Source: Wyeomyia smithii (Eukaryota > Arthropoda > Insecta > Diptera > Culicidae). From it: a DNA stretch of 64,000 bases. Shown one piece after another: positions 1 to 11,123 of this stretch; position 1 is the first letter of the stretch; the number at the start of each line of letters is the position of its first letter. The stretch lies in the NCBI RefSeq assembly GCF_029784165.1, contig NC_073696.1:175698912-175762911 (forward strand), read 5' to 3'. The position numbers were made by a program, and so were the translations under genes. The notes beneath the pieces were generated by a model that saw only the letters and a list, made by a program, of their open reading frames with translations, ran no database searches and was not told the origin of the DNA.

Positions 1-601
1 ATAAAATAGTAACTGATATAAATAATTATAAACTTAAACTGATTGTTCACTCCAATTACTTTCGAATCTAAATTTGCGAAAACTTTGAAAGCTCATGGAA
101 AATACATCCCAATAATAGCTCAAACATCTTTGACAATTCTGAATCGTATAAATAATCCATAAGCGCACATACAATTTGTTCTAGATGCCACAGCATAGGA
201 TGTTGAATGACCAAGTAAGTCCTGCGGTGGCAGCAGGGAGCTATTAAATTTCATCTCCCCAATTTTTCCCAAAAGGAACGATAAACTAACACAGAGAGTG
301 AAACAGTAAAAAAGTGTAATCTGGCAGAAAGTAAACATAAAGAAGCTTAACAATCTTCGTCTCGACAATAAAACGGGTTGCAATTTGGTCCTAGATATAG
401 TAACATGAAGCCGATAGATGCCGCTGGATAAATAAACAAGCCAAGGGTTATGTATTGTGTCACATATAGTTTCGCCCTTGTGCAAAGCATAAAAAATGTG
501 CATTCAGAAGTATAAGATGGTACACGCAGATATTTTTATATTTGTGTATTCCAGATATAATTTATAACTATCGACTTAAAAAAAAATTGAAGGAATCATA
601 A
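1..601. other. No recognised gene
   Basis: AT-rich sequence. A 127-codon open frame on the minus strand (503 to 120) starts with ATG and has a hydrophobic stretch, but it resembles no family I know and has no supporting splice or promoter signal. I do not call it a gene. Confidence 0.5.
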
Positions 602-769
602 GTGGTTACACCCAAATTGTTAAACAAGTTTAACAGGATTGCGGGAATATTCCAGAACGAAATCAATACATTCAACATTTGGTGCAGGAAGTCTTCACTC
701 CAACTTAATGTAAAGAAATGCAACTCAATAACTTTCAGTAGAAAAGCTCATATTCCATCTAAACTAAAT
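602..769 (+). pseudogene. Non-LTR retrotransposon RT fragment, Jockey/CR1-like
   Basis: One plus-strand frame of about 55 codons reads through a block typical of the palm-to-thumb part of LINE reverse transcriptases: an NEINTFNIWC segment, then SLQLNVKKCNSITFSRK, then a stop. The FN-x-WC ... LN-x-x-KC ... TFSRK spacing is characteristic of Jockey- and CR1-related RT downstream of the FADD box. Nothing recognisable flanks it, so this is a small decayed piece without endonuclease, catalytic aspartates or tail. The exact clade is uncertain. Confidence 0.6.
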
Positions 770-1518
770 TAAACATCCTTTCTCTTGCCGTCATACCAAG
801 CACGCTGCATGCTTATCAGTGTACAAACTCTAAAAGAACGCCGCACAGTGCGTTGAATGTATGGGAATGCGGGTCAAAAATCAAAACAGTCATTCAGACC
901 ATTTTTTCAATCGATGTAATACAAAAAATGGTTGGTACTGATGAGAGCTACTATGTGCATAAATGACGAATGTAAAATAAGTAATCGCAAAAATGTCTCA
1001 AACGCCATTTTTTATACAGAAGCATAAAATGATAATTTTCTTACAATATTATCCATTTTGATGTAGTAGGCTTGAAAAGCATGTTTGAATAAATTTCAGG
1101 CGCCACCACAATGAGTTTTCATTTCTATTTTTATTTAATTCCCCATCATTATGTTTATATACGGTTTACTATTGCAAAACATCTAGATATCATCCATCCG
1201 GGAATCTTTTTTGTGTTTTACACATAAATTACGTGTTATACATAAAAATAGGGGACAAATGTACTATACATTGCTCAATATTGGTTGCAGAGGTATCATT
1301 TGAAAACGTAAATTGTGGGTAAAAGAGCAAACTTGAGCAATGGCAATCACTTCCAGAATGTTAAGGATATTCCAAATAAAAGAAAAAAGTGAAATTCAGA
1401 GCGGTACTTTGAGGTACTTTTTTTGACGATCGATTTTAAATCGAAATTGTATTTTTTTCTCTAAGCATAAATAAGCATGACCTACAAGCCTTTAACTACC
1501 ACATGCGCTACGTTATGT

Positions 1519-1526
1519 CTCATTAG
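1519..1526. repeat. 8 bp target duplication (left) of hAT MITE
   Basis: CTCATTAG directly precedes the element and recurs directly after it at 2322-2329. An 8 bp duplication is the hAT superfamily signature. Confidence 0.85.
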
Positions 1527-2321
1527 CAGTGGTGGGCACCATTCCGCTAATTCGATAATTCGCTAATTAGCGACGCTAAAATTCAGTTAGCGATTTCGCT
1601 AATTTTTGAGCTGGTTAGCGAAACTGTTAGCGTCGCTAAAATTTTGACCTTCGAAACGCTAATCGCTAATTCGCTAAATTTTGTAGAGAAGCGACAATGG
1701 AAATAATTAGAAAAACTGTGAATTGCTGATGGCGTACGTAAATTGATTCGAAAGATGAACATACTTTACTGCGAAAGTTACTTTTGTCAGTTTTTTTCCC
1801 TAGAATGGAGTTCCAGTTATCGTACAAGCCACAGCAGCATTCTGGAGAAGAAGCACAAGGTCTAGATTAAATTTTCGGCACACCAAGAACTTTGGTAAAT
1901 TGCAATGCGCTTGAAATTATGACAACTTTGGTTCTACTTTTTCGATTCAGGTAATAATTGAATTTTTATGAAAACATTCCTGAGAGTATCTATTTTCAAT
2001 GTTATTTAGACTTTTGTTATTCTTGTTTTTACAAAATCAAATATGAATACCGTTTCCTGAACCTCTTATTGTAAATACTTAGCTTTAAAAAGATTTTGTT
2101 TTCGTTTGTTTAACCAAAAAAGATCAAAGTGGTGGTTTTTACAAAACACGAGCAATAAACATAGCGATATGACTATTTACATATTAAAAAGTTAGCGATT
2201 AGCGATTAGCGAAAGATCCGCTAATGTGGGTTTAGCGTTTAGCGATCATCGAGCTAAATTTTCCGGTTAGCGGCTTAGCGATTAGCGTCGCCAAATTTTC
2301 GATAAGCGGTGCCCACCACTG
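1527..2321. mobile_element. hAT-type MITE rich in TTAGCG repeats
   Basis: This 795 bp element starts CAGTGGTGGGCACC and ends with the exact inverse GGTGCCCACCACTG. It is flanked by a perfect 8 bp duplication, CTCATTAG. Both ends are packed with degenerate copies of CGCTAA/TTAGCG, so the subterminal regions pair with each other well beyond the outer 14 bp. There is no transposase frame, so the element is non-autonomous and would depend on a hAT transposase elsewhere. Subterminal repeats of this kind are known transposase-binding sites in hAT elements; that role here is inferred. Confidence 0.9.
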
Positions 2322-2535
2322 CTCATTAGTGATATGTAAAATGTAGTAATTACATGCCTCTACCGTTGCCATTTTGATTTTGACTGGAAAAGATAGAGAG
2401 TATATTTAAAAATGTATTTGAAAATCAAGAAGATTTTCTGAATATAACATTTCTTTTAAATAGGTAAAACTACTTCACTGTAAATGCTTTTCATGACCGA
2501 ATATGTGAACTTACGAGGTTAATAATATCATTACA

Positions 2536-2754
2536 AAGCAAAGCAAAGCCTTGGTGCTACATTCCGTATCGGAACTCGACCTTCTGTTTATTATACACAG
2601 ACTTCGCAGCCAACTGTTGAGTGTACAGGACAATTGCGGGGCTAACGCTACGATCCTACTGACACTAACAGTCTCTCCCGAGCCGAGACTCGAACCTACG
2701 ACGACTGGCTTGTTATGCCAGCATCGTACCTCGAGACCAGCTGAGAGATCTCAT
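2536..2754 (-). mobile_element. tRNA-derived SINE (Feilai-like), copy 1
   Basis: Read on the minus strand, the copy has a Pol III box B (GGTTCGAGTCTCGGC) preceded by a box A-like TGGTCTCGAGG segment. A conserved body follows (CTAGCCCCGCAATTGTCC, GGCTGCGAAGTCTGTG) and a 3' tail of CTTTGCTTTGCTTT. The same body recurs at 34354-34897, 42196-42401 and 59543-59757. A short direct repeat TCATTACA (2528-2535 and 2755-2762) is the probable target duplication. The match to Aedes Feilai is from memory; tRNA-derived SINE is secure. Confidence 0.85.
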
Positions 2755-2882
2755 TCATTACAATATGTCTCAAATATGTATAAAACATATCAACATATAG
2801 AATTGGTTCAATAAGAGATTCACTTTTTTGAATTTTGTTTATGGAACGATGCACTGTGCGCCGTAAACTTGGAATGCTCTAC

Positions 2883-3187
2883 CACAGACTAACAGACATA
2901 ACACGTCGAACAAATTTCCAATAAAATCATCGTTTGGATGATTCTAATATTTTACGTTAGTAACACTAGCACCATCTGCTGTCGTGTTCGCGCTGCATCA
3001 TGTATTTCGACATCAGCGCCAGCGTTACTGCATGTGTCAAATGGGGAACTACAAAATATGTATGAAATTGCATGACAGCGCCCCAGACGACGTTTTCGCG
3101 CGATGACTGTTATTCGATTGAAAATTTGAATTGAACGTTTTTTGTGGCGATGGAGCTAGGTTCCAGTGTTACGTCTGTTAGTCTGTG
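2883..3187. mobile_element. 305 bp MITE with 22 bp TIRs
   Basis: The ends are CACAGACTAACAGAC[A/G]TAACAC in inverted orientation, matching at 21 of 22 positions. GCTCTAC flanks the element on both sides (2876-2882 and 3188-3194) as a 7 bp direct repeat; it would be 8 bp with one mismatch. There is no coding capacity. The 7-8 bp duplication suggests a hAT or P-like mobilising family, which I cannot resolve. Confidence 0.8.
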
Positions 3188-3194
3188 GCTCTAC

Positions 3195-5320
3195 TATATT
3201 AACGACATTATTAATGGCCGTGTAGAATCTACAATATTACTTTCGCAATTAGTTTTTATGCTCCAAGTCTGAATCTTCGACCACGAAATCTTTTTTATGA
3301 AAAAACATGCAGAACAAACTATGCGAAAAATTATAATCAATCGCATGATGCGCTATTATAAGTATTATTACAGTGAAGTGAAACAATGTCCAGAAATTTA
3401 TTAAAAACGCAATTAAGTGATAGTTATAATACACATCAGTCAAACATTTTAATCTATCTGTAATTGAATGCAGTCTACATTAGTTTGGCGAGATAAATAA
3501 ATAAATGAAGTTTCAAACCAGTCAATACAGAAATAAAAAAAAATGAAAAAAAAAAACGGGAAAAGTAAAAATGTCAAATAAGATTACGAATCGTAAAACC
3601 TATGATATGTCCAAACGATTGAAAAATGTCTAATTTGTAAAAATACTACAAGGTATACAGCCTTAGGGTTGTATGAAATGGTGACGTGGGACTTAACACT
3701 GTAATTAGGGGATTTTTTGTTACAAAATATACAGAGTCTGCAGACAGAATCAATGTGTTTATTTTCAGCCTCTCCTGGAAATCAATTTTTGGAATATATT
3801 CAACAACACTCGAAGAAATATCATTTATATTTGGCGATATTATGCCTTTAGTATTTCTTTTTTTTTGTGCAAAAAAATATGTATTTAACAAGGCACAAGC
3901 ATATCGTGCTTGTTGAAGAAGCACCAAGAATTTCTCATAATGCGTCAAAGTCAGAATTATCTCTATATCCTCAAAAACCAAATTCAATAATGCTTACGTT
4001 ATCATAATGAATGGTTTTGTCTTATTTAACTCTAACTAAATCAAATCTATAGTATGGATATTACTTTCAAAATAATATGGAAGCCCTTACAAAGGTTCAT
4101 CAATTGGAAAACATAAGAAAATATTTTGAACAAAATTCCTAACAAGTTCCAGCAAAAAATCGTAGAAATCCACAATTACATTTTTATTTTTTGCTTGACA
4201 ATTTTTTCATTTGCCTGCAACTACATTCGCTGTATTACGAAGACAGGAAATATACGTTTATTATGGTAAAGCTTAGAATAATAATATATCATCTAACAAT
4301 TTTGAAATATAACAAGAGATTCTGTACGAATCTTACTAAATAAACTAAAAAATCACAAGCAATCGCAAGTTCTTACTCTTCTATAAATGTATATATTTAG
4401 GAATTTACTCTTTCGATACTATCCGGTCACGATTATTTAGTGAATATCGAAGATAAAATTTAAAAAATATCCGTTGCAAAAATTTACAATTCTTGTTGAG
4501 TAATTCATGGCAATCATATTTATGAAATAAACTTTCAATCACCATCAACAGCAGCATTGTAGTTTTTCCTCAATTGCATACGAATAGAAATGTACGAACA
4601 AAAGTGTACCACTGCAATACGAATAGTACTGCTGCAGTACGAATAGAAGAGTACCAATGCAATCATAGACGACGAGAGACCTGCGGTTCTATACTCCACT
4701 GGTACTGTTGCTTTTACTGGCATGTTTTCTTTCAAGACATCAGTTTTTATTAGGTTCTACAGTACCTAACACGCAGGTTTAGAGATTGTTCAAGGATGGG
4801 TATTGTTTCAAACTTTTAGGAAAACTTTTACCTTCGAGACATCATATTAGTCTAAGCTCATGGAAGCAAAAATAAATTGACCTATTGGGACGGGGAGACT
4901 CTGTCAATTTTTATTTCGAAATTGATACAGGGAATATCACAGGGAACGGATGGTGTCCATTCACGTCGTCTGTGCTAGGAATGCTCGCATGTAATTGGTT
5001 CATTATTCGCGTAAATTTGTTATTGAAATTATTATCAATTTTACCGCTTAGCAATGAAATTAGAGTGATAATTAACACATTACAAAATTGTTATACATTT
5101 TATCTATCCAACAACATATTGGTTATTGTTATCCATCATGTGGTTATGCTGTTATTAGCGTTTGAAATCTGACGCAACATTTGCCCGTTTCATTTCCAAT
5201 TTTACATAATGCATCCCAGTATAGTAAACAAAGACGTGTCCCACGTCAAAAGTTAAAGGCAAAAATGTCATTTTTTTAATTTTTGCTTTTTGTGACATAT
5301 CTGAAATTTTTGAAATTTCG
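3195..5320. other. No recognised gene; AT-rich spacer
   Basis: Open frames on both strands are short, lack ATG or overlap each other antisense, and none looks like a family. Around 4530-4680 there are three or four loose repeats of TGCAATACGAATAG. Nothing else is recognisable. Confidence 0.5.
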
Positions 5321-5367
5321 TCATCTATTCATATAAAAGACAAATTTTGTATGTTTGTATGTATGTA

Positions 5368-5863
5368 GGGTAAGGAACGACCTAAGCAGTGGCGCCTATT
5401 CTAATCAGTCGAAGAAAACAGGCCTAAACTCCTGAATTTTGATCAGTATCGACAATTCCAATGATGGAAACGAAATCTTTGATTGTCTAGCTGTCTTAAG
5501 AACATAGAGAATACCGTTAATCACAAAGAAATCTGTGAACATACATCATTCTAAACAAATCGGCCTATATTGCAGCCATTCAGGAGCTACTTCGGGTGAT
5601 GAAAATAATACGCATGCAGAACAGATGGAAACTGTTTAAAATAGGTTCGGGGTGATTGGAATAGTGTCCTTCGATCGGTAACTTTAATTGATTATTGTTA
5701 AAGTGTGCTAACATGTTTTTACATTCTGAAAACAAGTTCTGACAGAGCAAAAGATAGAGAACAGATTGATATACTTCTGTTTGAATTTCACCCAACACAT
5801 TTCGAGTATTACGTCTCAATACACAAGCGGTTCCTAAAGCTGCTTAGAAAATGTTCCCTACCC
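5368..5863. mobile_element. TA-flanked MITE with GGGTARGGAAC ends
   Basis: Inverted ends GGGTAAGGAAC...CTAAGCAG and its mirror near 5838-5863 are bounded by TA on both sides (5366-5367, 5864-5865). The element interrupts a repeat whose two halves lie at about 5325-5366 and 5888 onward. About 496 bp, no transposase. A TA target fits a Tc1/mariner-type mobiliser. Confidence 0.6.
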
Positions 5864-5887
5864 TATATTCTAGCATTACTCTCGAAT

Positions 5888-6545
5888 GCCTGAACCGATT
5901 TCAACCACACTTGACACACACGTTCTTTGTACAGGTGGTGGTCATTAAAATATTGGGAAGAGGGAGGGGCAACCCACAGAGAAGGAGGGGGTCCTAATAA
6001 TAAAAAAATCAAGTTTTTTCATGCATTATGGGAACTTTCTGAACGAATACGATAATATTCAGGCCATTTTGTCTGAAGGCCGGAAATTGATTTCCAGAGA
6101 CCAGAACATGATGTAAAAAAGGGGGTGGGGCAACTATCAAAGAAGGCGGAGGTCTTGATTGATAAGAAAGTCAGGTCATTTAGTGCATTATGGAAACTTT
6201 TTGAATGAGTTCGATAGCTTTCATGTCCTTGGTCGATCATGGCCAGAAGTTGATGTCCAGGGACCGGAATATGGTGTCTGATGTTTTTCTGAAACTTTTG
6301 GGTTCATGAGAAGCTGTATGAAACTGTTAAAAACGTTTACAAAACTCCCAACATTAGTATTTCCGGAACCAGGATGATCCTTAGAAACCAAAAACAAAGT
6401 CCAACGAAATTTTTTAAATTCAAGATGGCGACTAACGGTTTCGAAATTTTGCGACGAACAAATATAAATGCTGTGTAATATGCATATTTTCGGTATCGAG
6501 ATGACGTCCAGAATGCAAATATTCAAGTCCGGCGCCAATTTTTAA
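5888..6545. repeat. Imperfect tandem array, ~160 bp unit
   Basis: Related blocks begin GGGAACTTTCTGAACGA near 6028 and GGAAACTTTTTGAATGAG near 6190, each followed by a GGCC-GAAG/TTGAT-TCCAGRGACC module. This is a decayed tandem satellite-like unit. Short open frames here are by-products of the repeat. Confidence 0.55.
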
Positions 6546-6854
6546 ATCCCACATGGTAACTTACATTTTGTGGATAGCTTGCTAAGATAGTAATAACAAT
6601 AATTTGGGATAGAAAAGCCCTAGATACCCTAAATACTACACTGAAGGATCTCAGAGGAAAACGAAACTTGATGGGAAGAGTTTTGGCAGTACTTTGTGGA
6701 GATTTCCGTCGCTATGCATCATTCCGAAATCAACGCCAAAAAATGATATCTACGCATGTTTGAAATATTCTTTGTTTTGGATGCATGTGACCAAGGTAAA
6801 TTAAATATATTTAATACGCTGATATAAAAATCATGACCTATACAAATATTTGTA

Positions 6855-7852
6855 GGGGAACTGCTCCATTATTCATTTCAGCCCATATATTCATCTCATA
6901 CAACATGAAAACATAATTGAAAACAGGAAAAAACGCATATTTTCAAACTAAACCAGTTTGGTAATCCATGGAATGGATTCTTCTTAGTTCACTTTAGATT
7001 TCTCATAAAGTAGAATCCCCAAAAACCCCCTAAAAAGCTCTAAATTTGATATTATAGTCGGGCATCTGCACTCGAAAACTCTAAATGAGTTTTTCAATCA
7101 CCTACCTCACAAAACAAAATCCGCGCATTGTTCTGTACGGCTACAACGGGACTCGTTCAGCAACCAACCAAAGTTTTTTCATCACTAGCGGACCACTTTT
7201 TATTTAAATCACTAAACAAAATCACTTACTACACTAAGAACACTTTAATCTTTGAAATGTTTACCTCAAATTTCATCTCTCAGCTCAAATATATGAGATG
7301 AATTTCTATAATTCCTTAATTTCAACTGTATGTATTTTCATCTGTTTCCACTGCGTTGAAGGAAATCAAAAGTTGCCAAATCAGTTTCTGTTCAAACGAA
7401 AAAAACACACTGAAAATGTTAAATTATTCCGACATAACTGACATAAATCGACAACACTGCAGTGGTTACCTATAGGTTACCAATTTTGCACGTAAACAAC
7501 TACAGTGGATATCTAGGCAACCTACTACGACGGGCTGCGGCTACGTTCATTCATGATAATGTGATTCATACATGATCAACAGTATGCTGAGTATGGGGGC
7601 ATCGTGAGATGAGTAATTTAGCAGTGATTCAAGTTTTGAGATGGATATGGAAGCGTTGTGATAAATGGTTTGTTTTACAAAATTCAGGATAAATCTAGCT
7701 AAGTTTACTAAATATACAATGCTGAACGATTCCATAAGAGCACGTAAGCGTATTTTGTTTATTTGTTCAATGATTTCGGGAAAATTTGGTGTTTAATTCG
7801 TGCATTCTTCGTGAATATCGGCCCAATAAGATGTATAATGGAGCAGTTCCTC
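6855..7852 (+). mobile_element. TA-flanked ~1 kb inverted-repeat element, copy 1
   Basis: The left end GGGGAACTGCTCCATTAT and right end ATAATGGAGCAGTTCCTC are inverse of one another and bounded by TA (6853-6854, 7853-7854). Internal landmarks (ATTCATCTCAT, CCATGGAATGGATTC) recur in reverse orientation at 15850-16657, which shows that both are members of one family. No transposase frame is visible, so it is non-autonomous, probably Tc1/mariner-mobilised because of the TA target. Confidence 0.75.
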
Positions 7853-7854
7853 TA

Positions 7855-8485
7855 CTAACATTTTTATGTCACTTTGAATCAGAACATGAGAATTCATTTG
7901 GGAGATAAGTATACTAAAACCTTCGCTAAAAAAAATCTCGGGAATCGGAGAAGGGCAAGTGGTAGTTGGTATCTCCGGCTGCATCAAACTCCCACCAGAC
8001 TTTTATAACTTGGTAGCATCTGTAGTGGAATTAATAGATAAAATTTTTAAAGCGATTGCTGACAATTGTCTGAACGTAAACTAGTTACGAGAAAGAGCAA
8101 TCCTTGCAGCATAGAAGGATGTGAATGAAATAAAGAACCAAATACTTCGTATGGTTCCAGTAGCGTACCACTCAAAGGGGCCCTAAAATCTTGCGAACAC
8201 CGAACCGGTCAACATGCCCATCTCAACTCAACCTCATGTATTTGTGCTCGCCACTCTGCCTTCGTGATTCACACGGACAGAGTAAACGTGATACCGATGT
8301 TCATTTTTAACATGATTTGCGATTCGACTGACGCCGAAGTTGCATGTTTTCCGATCGCAGAAAACATTCGATGCAACCAAAGATGACTAAAACAAGATAC
8401 CTGACTCTTGCAGAATTCATTGGACATGATTGTCGCTGCGCGTGAACAAAAGTCGAACTAATTTATACACTGTTAATTTGATGTA
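7855..8485. other. Flanking spacer before the LTR retrotransposon
   Basis: No gene or repeat was recognised. It is the pre-insertion target side of the LTR element: GATGTAGACTT continues as GACTTGACGTC after the element. Confidence 0.5.
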
Positions 8486-8490
8486 GACTT
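8486..8490. repeat. 5 bp target duplication (left), GACTT
   Basis: GACTT abuts the 5' LTR and recurs directly after the 3' LTR at 14696-14700. Five base pairs is the usual size for Ty3/gypsy integrases. Confidence 0.9.
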
Positions 8491-8773
8491 TGTGTGGATG
8501 GGAAATGTAATCCTTCTTTATATCAAACGTATTCTGCACACTATGCGTAGTTGGTCTTATTATATATTAACCTTGGCTAGGTGACACAGCCCTGCTGCTC
8601 TTATTTCGCTCGTCTTTAGCTTTCGTCCAACCCTGCATCGTCCGACCCAATCTCGCACCGTGTTGTCTCTGCCTCTTTCGCATCCTGACAGTCGTAAAGG
8701 TAAGACGTGCGTTCTGCAGTTCAAGAAAGAATCAGCCCAAAATGGCTGGTCTCTTGGTGGCTGAAATTGCACA
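8491..8773 (+). repeat. 5' LTR
   Basis: 283 bp, beginning TGTGTGGATGGG and ending AATTGCACA (TGT...ACA). I compared it by eye along its length with 14413-14695 and saw no difference. A TTATATATTAA block near 8548 could serve as a TATA-like element. An antisense open frame through it is duplicated in both LTRs and is not a gene. Confidence 0.93.
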
Positions 8774-8774
8774 T

Positions 8775-8792
8775 TGGCGATCCTGCCAGGAG
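8775..8792 (+). other. Primer binding site
   Basis: TGGCGATCCTGCCAGGAG lies one base past the 5' LTR. TGG followed by complementarity to a tRNA 3' end is the normal minus-strand primer site. The TGGCGAYC start resembles the tRNA-Arg-type sites of mdg1/412 elements; the exact tRNA is not established. Confidence 0.7.
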
Positions 8793-9140
8793 CTGATATT
8801 TTCAAGTTAGAAAACAATTCGGAATTTGTTTTTCTCGCCACCTGTAGACCAGCCATTCGGGGGTTGCATTGTTGTATTGGGAACATTCAGTAATGTAAGC
8901 CAAACGGTAAAATGAAGAACCTGGAGAAAATGCTTTTTTTTTCGCGCAGTGATAAAGTGTGAAGATTTTTTTTCTCTCAGTTAAGAGTGGAGTAAAATTA
9001 AAAATAGTGCGTTCACCGGTAGTAAGAAATTTAGCTTGTTTACTTGATGGTTTTCATCACAATCCTAATCTCGCGGGTTTATTGAAGTGTTGCTCTTTTA
9101 AATGCAGCAGGAGTGTGTTGCGATAAAATGGAAGTTCGGT

Positions 9141-9353
9141 AGCGGATCGGGACGACCGCGTTTTGAGCCTCGAAGGCGGATCAGGACGACCGCGTTTTTG
9201 TTCAGGTAGCGGATCGAGGCGACCGCGATGGCTAAAACGAAGAAATTGGTAGCGGATCGAGACGACCGCGTCAGCCAAGAGTGATAATTCAGTACGGAAG
9301 CGGATCGGGACGACCGCGTGGTGTAAGCATGGCAGCGGATCGAGACGACCGCG
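9141..9353 (+). promoter_or_regulatory. Six-copy 20 bp motif array in the retrotransposon leader
   Basis: Near-identical copies of AGCGGATCGRGACGACCGCG lie at 9141-9160, 9175-9194, 9208-9227, 9251-9270, 9299-9318 and 9334-9353. All have the same orientation, with unlike spacers of 13-28 bp. Each copy has a small dyad (GCGG...CCGC). The array sits between the primer site and gag, the same place as the repeated Su(Hw) sites of the Drosophila gypsy insulator. A protein-binding enhancer or insulator is therefore plausible but inferred. RNA packaging is an alternative. Confidence 0.75.
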
Positions 9354-9624
9354 CGGAGGAGGCAACTAATTTGGAAGCTTATTGAAACAACAGCTAACAG
9401 CTTATCAATAAATGATTCATTTATTTTCCTTTTCCCTGATTATTTAGTTTTCCGATAATTTAGATGCGATTTTATAAGTGCTGTAAAGTTAGAAAACGTT
9501 GGCTTGCATTACTGGCAGATGAAACTATTAAAAGGAAAGTAATAATGGCTAACTGTTAAACGTATTTTCGGGTCCTATCCGAATTCTTACAGGTCAACTC
9601 AAACTCTAAAATTTGTTATCCAAA

Positions 9625-10989
9625 ATGGCTGAAGGAAGATATGTGCGTGCTCCCGACTTTTTGGATGATCCCGAAGAGTTCGAGAATGTACCGTCAGACG
9701 ACGAGTACGGAAACGACGAATCGGAAAGACGGCAGAACACGAACGAATGCGAGAGCGATGATGGAAATTCTGATTGCGAAGAAGAATTTGGCAATGTCGA
9801 GAGGTCGACTGCCATGAAAGATGGCAAAGAGAATCGCGATTCAACCAAGCCCGTTAACAACGCCAGAGATGATTTGGGCACAGAACACCCGACAGTGCAA
9901 AGTGAGAATCACGAATGGCACAACCGCATGAAGCAGCTGGGAGAGACACTAAACCAGTTGGTGAGAGTACTTGATTCCGGCTACGCACCCGGAACAGTTG
10001 GAACCAACGCGGATTCACATGAAAATGACCGCAGCTGGAACGCCGTCAATGTGAACGCTGGAGCATCGACGAGCACAGGGAATTTTCGATGGGAAAATAT
10101 CCAACCATTCCCTGACAACGTCCCAGCTAACAGAATGTGGGAGCAATGGGCTCGGTTCATCGATAGATTCGAGATTGCCGTATCTCTTTCCAACATAAAT
10201 GATCCGGTGAAGCGTTCACAAATCCTGTTTTTATCAATGGGGGACAAATTACAAGGCATAACACTAGCTGCACGACTCCGGCCGTGCTTGGAAGATCCTC
10301 ACTGTTATGACAAATTTGTGAAGAACATCGAAGCCTACTTACGTTCAATGGTGGACGTAACAGCCGAACATGAAGCATTTACTAACATGAGCCAGGAGCC
10401 GAATGAACCTGCGATCACATTTCACGCTCGCCTAATGGAGAAAATTCGTCTTTGTGGCTACAGCACTGCCGATCAGGACCGGTTCATTCGGGCTCAATTG
10501 TTGAAAGGGATGCGCAATAAAGATTTGGTTAAATCGGCACGGACCTATGGATATGAAACACTCTTCATCGTCCAATCTGCTACTCGAGGCGAGGCTTACG
10601 CAGCTGAAGCAGCTCAACCGGAACCCTCACAAGCACTAGCGGTTACCCGGAATCATCAACGAACTTCTGATGAAAGCCAACGTTGGAAACGGAAGCACGA
10701 AGAAATGGCCGACAGATGGGCGCACTCGAAGAGGCCGGAGAGGGATGAAAGCCGAAACCGTGGGTTAGGACGTCGATCACGTTGTTCTAAATGCAATCGT
10801 CTCTTTCATAAATTTGGATCGTGTCCGGCCATCAATTGTAACTGCAATAAGTGTGGCGCGCGTGGTCACTTCGCTATAGTTTGCCGGAAAAAGGATACCA
10901 ACCACTTGGAAGCTGAGCGGAAGCCCTCGTCACAACAGATGCGCGATGAGAACGATGGAAAGGTAAATCTACGAGAGATTGAGTATTAG
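9625..10989 (+). CDS. gag: Gag polyprotein of the Ty3/gypsy element
   Basis: Structural protein that would form the cytoplasmic capsid particle and bind the RNA genome. I start it at the ATG at 9625 (AAAATGG context, residues MAEG); the frame is open slightly upstream but has no earlier ATG. The N-terminal third is acidic and Ser/Asp/Glu-rich. The middle holds the retrotransposon capsid fold region (WEQWARFIDRF ... FHARLMEKIRLCGY). Near residues 385-425 are two CX2CX4HX4C zinc knuckles, CSKCNRLFHKFGSC and CNKCGARGHFAIVC. The unspliced frame gives 454 residues and ends at a TAG inside the apparent first intron. Splicing at 10962/10963 would instead continue into protease. Confidence 0.9.
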   Translation: MAEGRYVRAPDFLDDPEEFENVPSDDEYGNDESERRQNTNECESDDGNSDCEEEFGNVERSTAMKDGKENRDSTKPVNNARDDLGTEHPTVQSENHEWHNRMKQLGETLNQLVRVLDSGYAPGTVGTNADSHENDRSWNAVNVNAGASTSTGNFRWENIQPFPDNVPANRMWEQWARFIDRFEIAVSLSNINDPVKRSQILFLSMGDKLQGITLAARLRPCLEDPHCYDKFVKNIEAYLRSMVDVTAEHEAFTNMSQEPNEPAITFHARLMEKIRLCGYSTADQDRFIRAQLLKGMRNKDLVKSARTYGYETLFIVQSATRGEAYAAEAAQPEPSQALAVTRNHQRTSDESQRWKRKHEEMADRWAHSKRPERDESRNRGLGRRSRCSKCNRLFHKFGSCPAINCNCNKCGARGHFAIVCRKKDTNHLEAERKPSSQQMRDENDGKVNLREIEY

Positions 10990-11123
10990 AATCGATTCCT
11001 TTTTATTTTACTTTAAAAATAATACAAATATTAAACAAAATAATTTATCATGCCAGTATTGAAATACAACGCAGTACTCTTAAATTACTAAGACTATTTT
11101 TGTTGATACTGTTACTCTTCTAG
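10963..11123 (+). other. Apparent spliceosomal intron 1 (gag-pol junction), phase 0
   Basis: AAG|GTAAAT is the donor and GTTACTCTTCTAG|GAA the acceptor. An ACTAAGA branch-point-like motif lies about 33 nt upstream of the acceptor. The 161 bp are strikingly AT-rich compared with both flanking coding parts and contain several stops. Removal joins codon 446 of gag exactly in frame with the pol frame, which is closed upstream by the acceptor TAG itself. Because gag and pol frames do not overlap, ribosomal frameshifting or readthrough cannot join them. Confidence 0.8.

Noticed and set aside
120..503. 127-codon ATG-started frame on the minus strand with a hydrophobic stretch
   Set aside because: No recognisable domain, no splice or promoter context, and low-complexity AT-rich surroundings; a frame of this length occurs by chance.
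3646..3987. Overlapping sense and antisense frames of 76-113 codons
   Set aside because: Neither has a recognisable family or context, and each explains the other as chance.
8560..8886. Antisense frame through the 5' LTR, repeated at 14482-14838
   Set aside because: Both copies are the LTR itself read backward; the shared protein is a consequence of identical LTRs.
9057..9365. Arg/Pro-rich antisense frame over the leader motif array; also a CRISPR-like look
   Set aside because: The frame is produced by the repeated 20 bp motif. A CRISPR array is excluded: eukaryotic retrotransposon leader, unequal short spacers, no cas genes.
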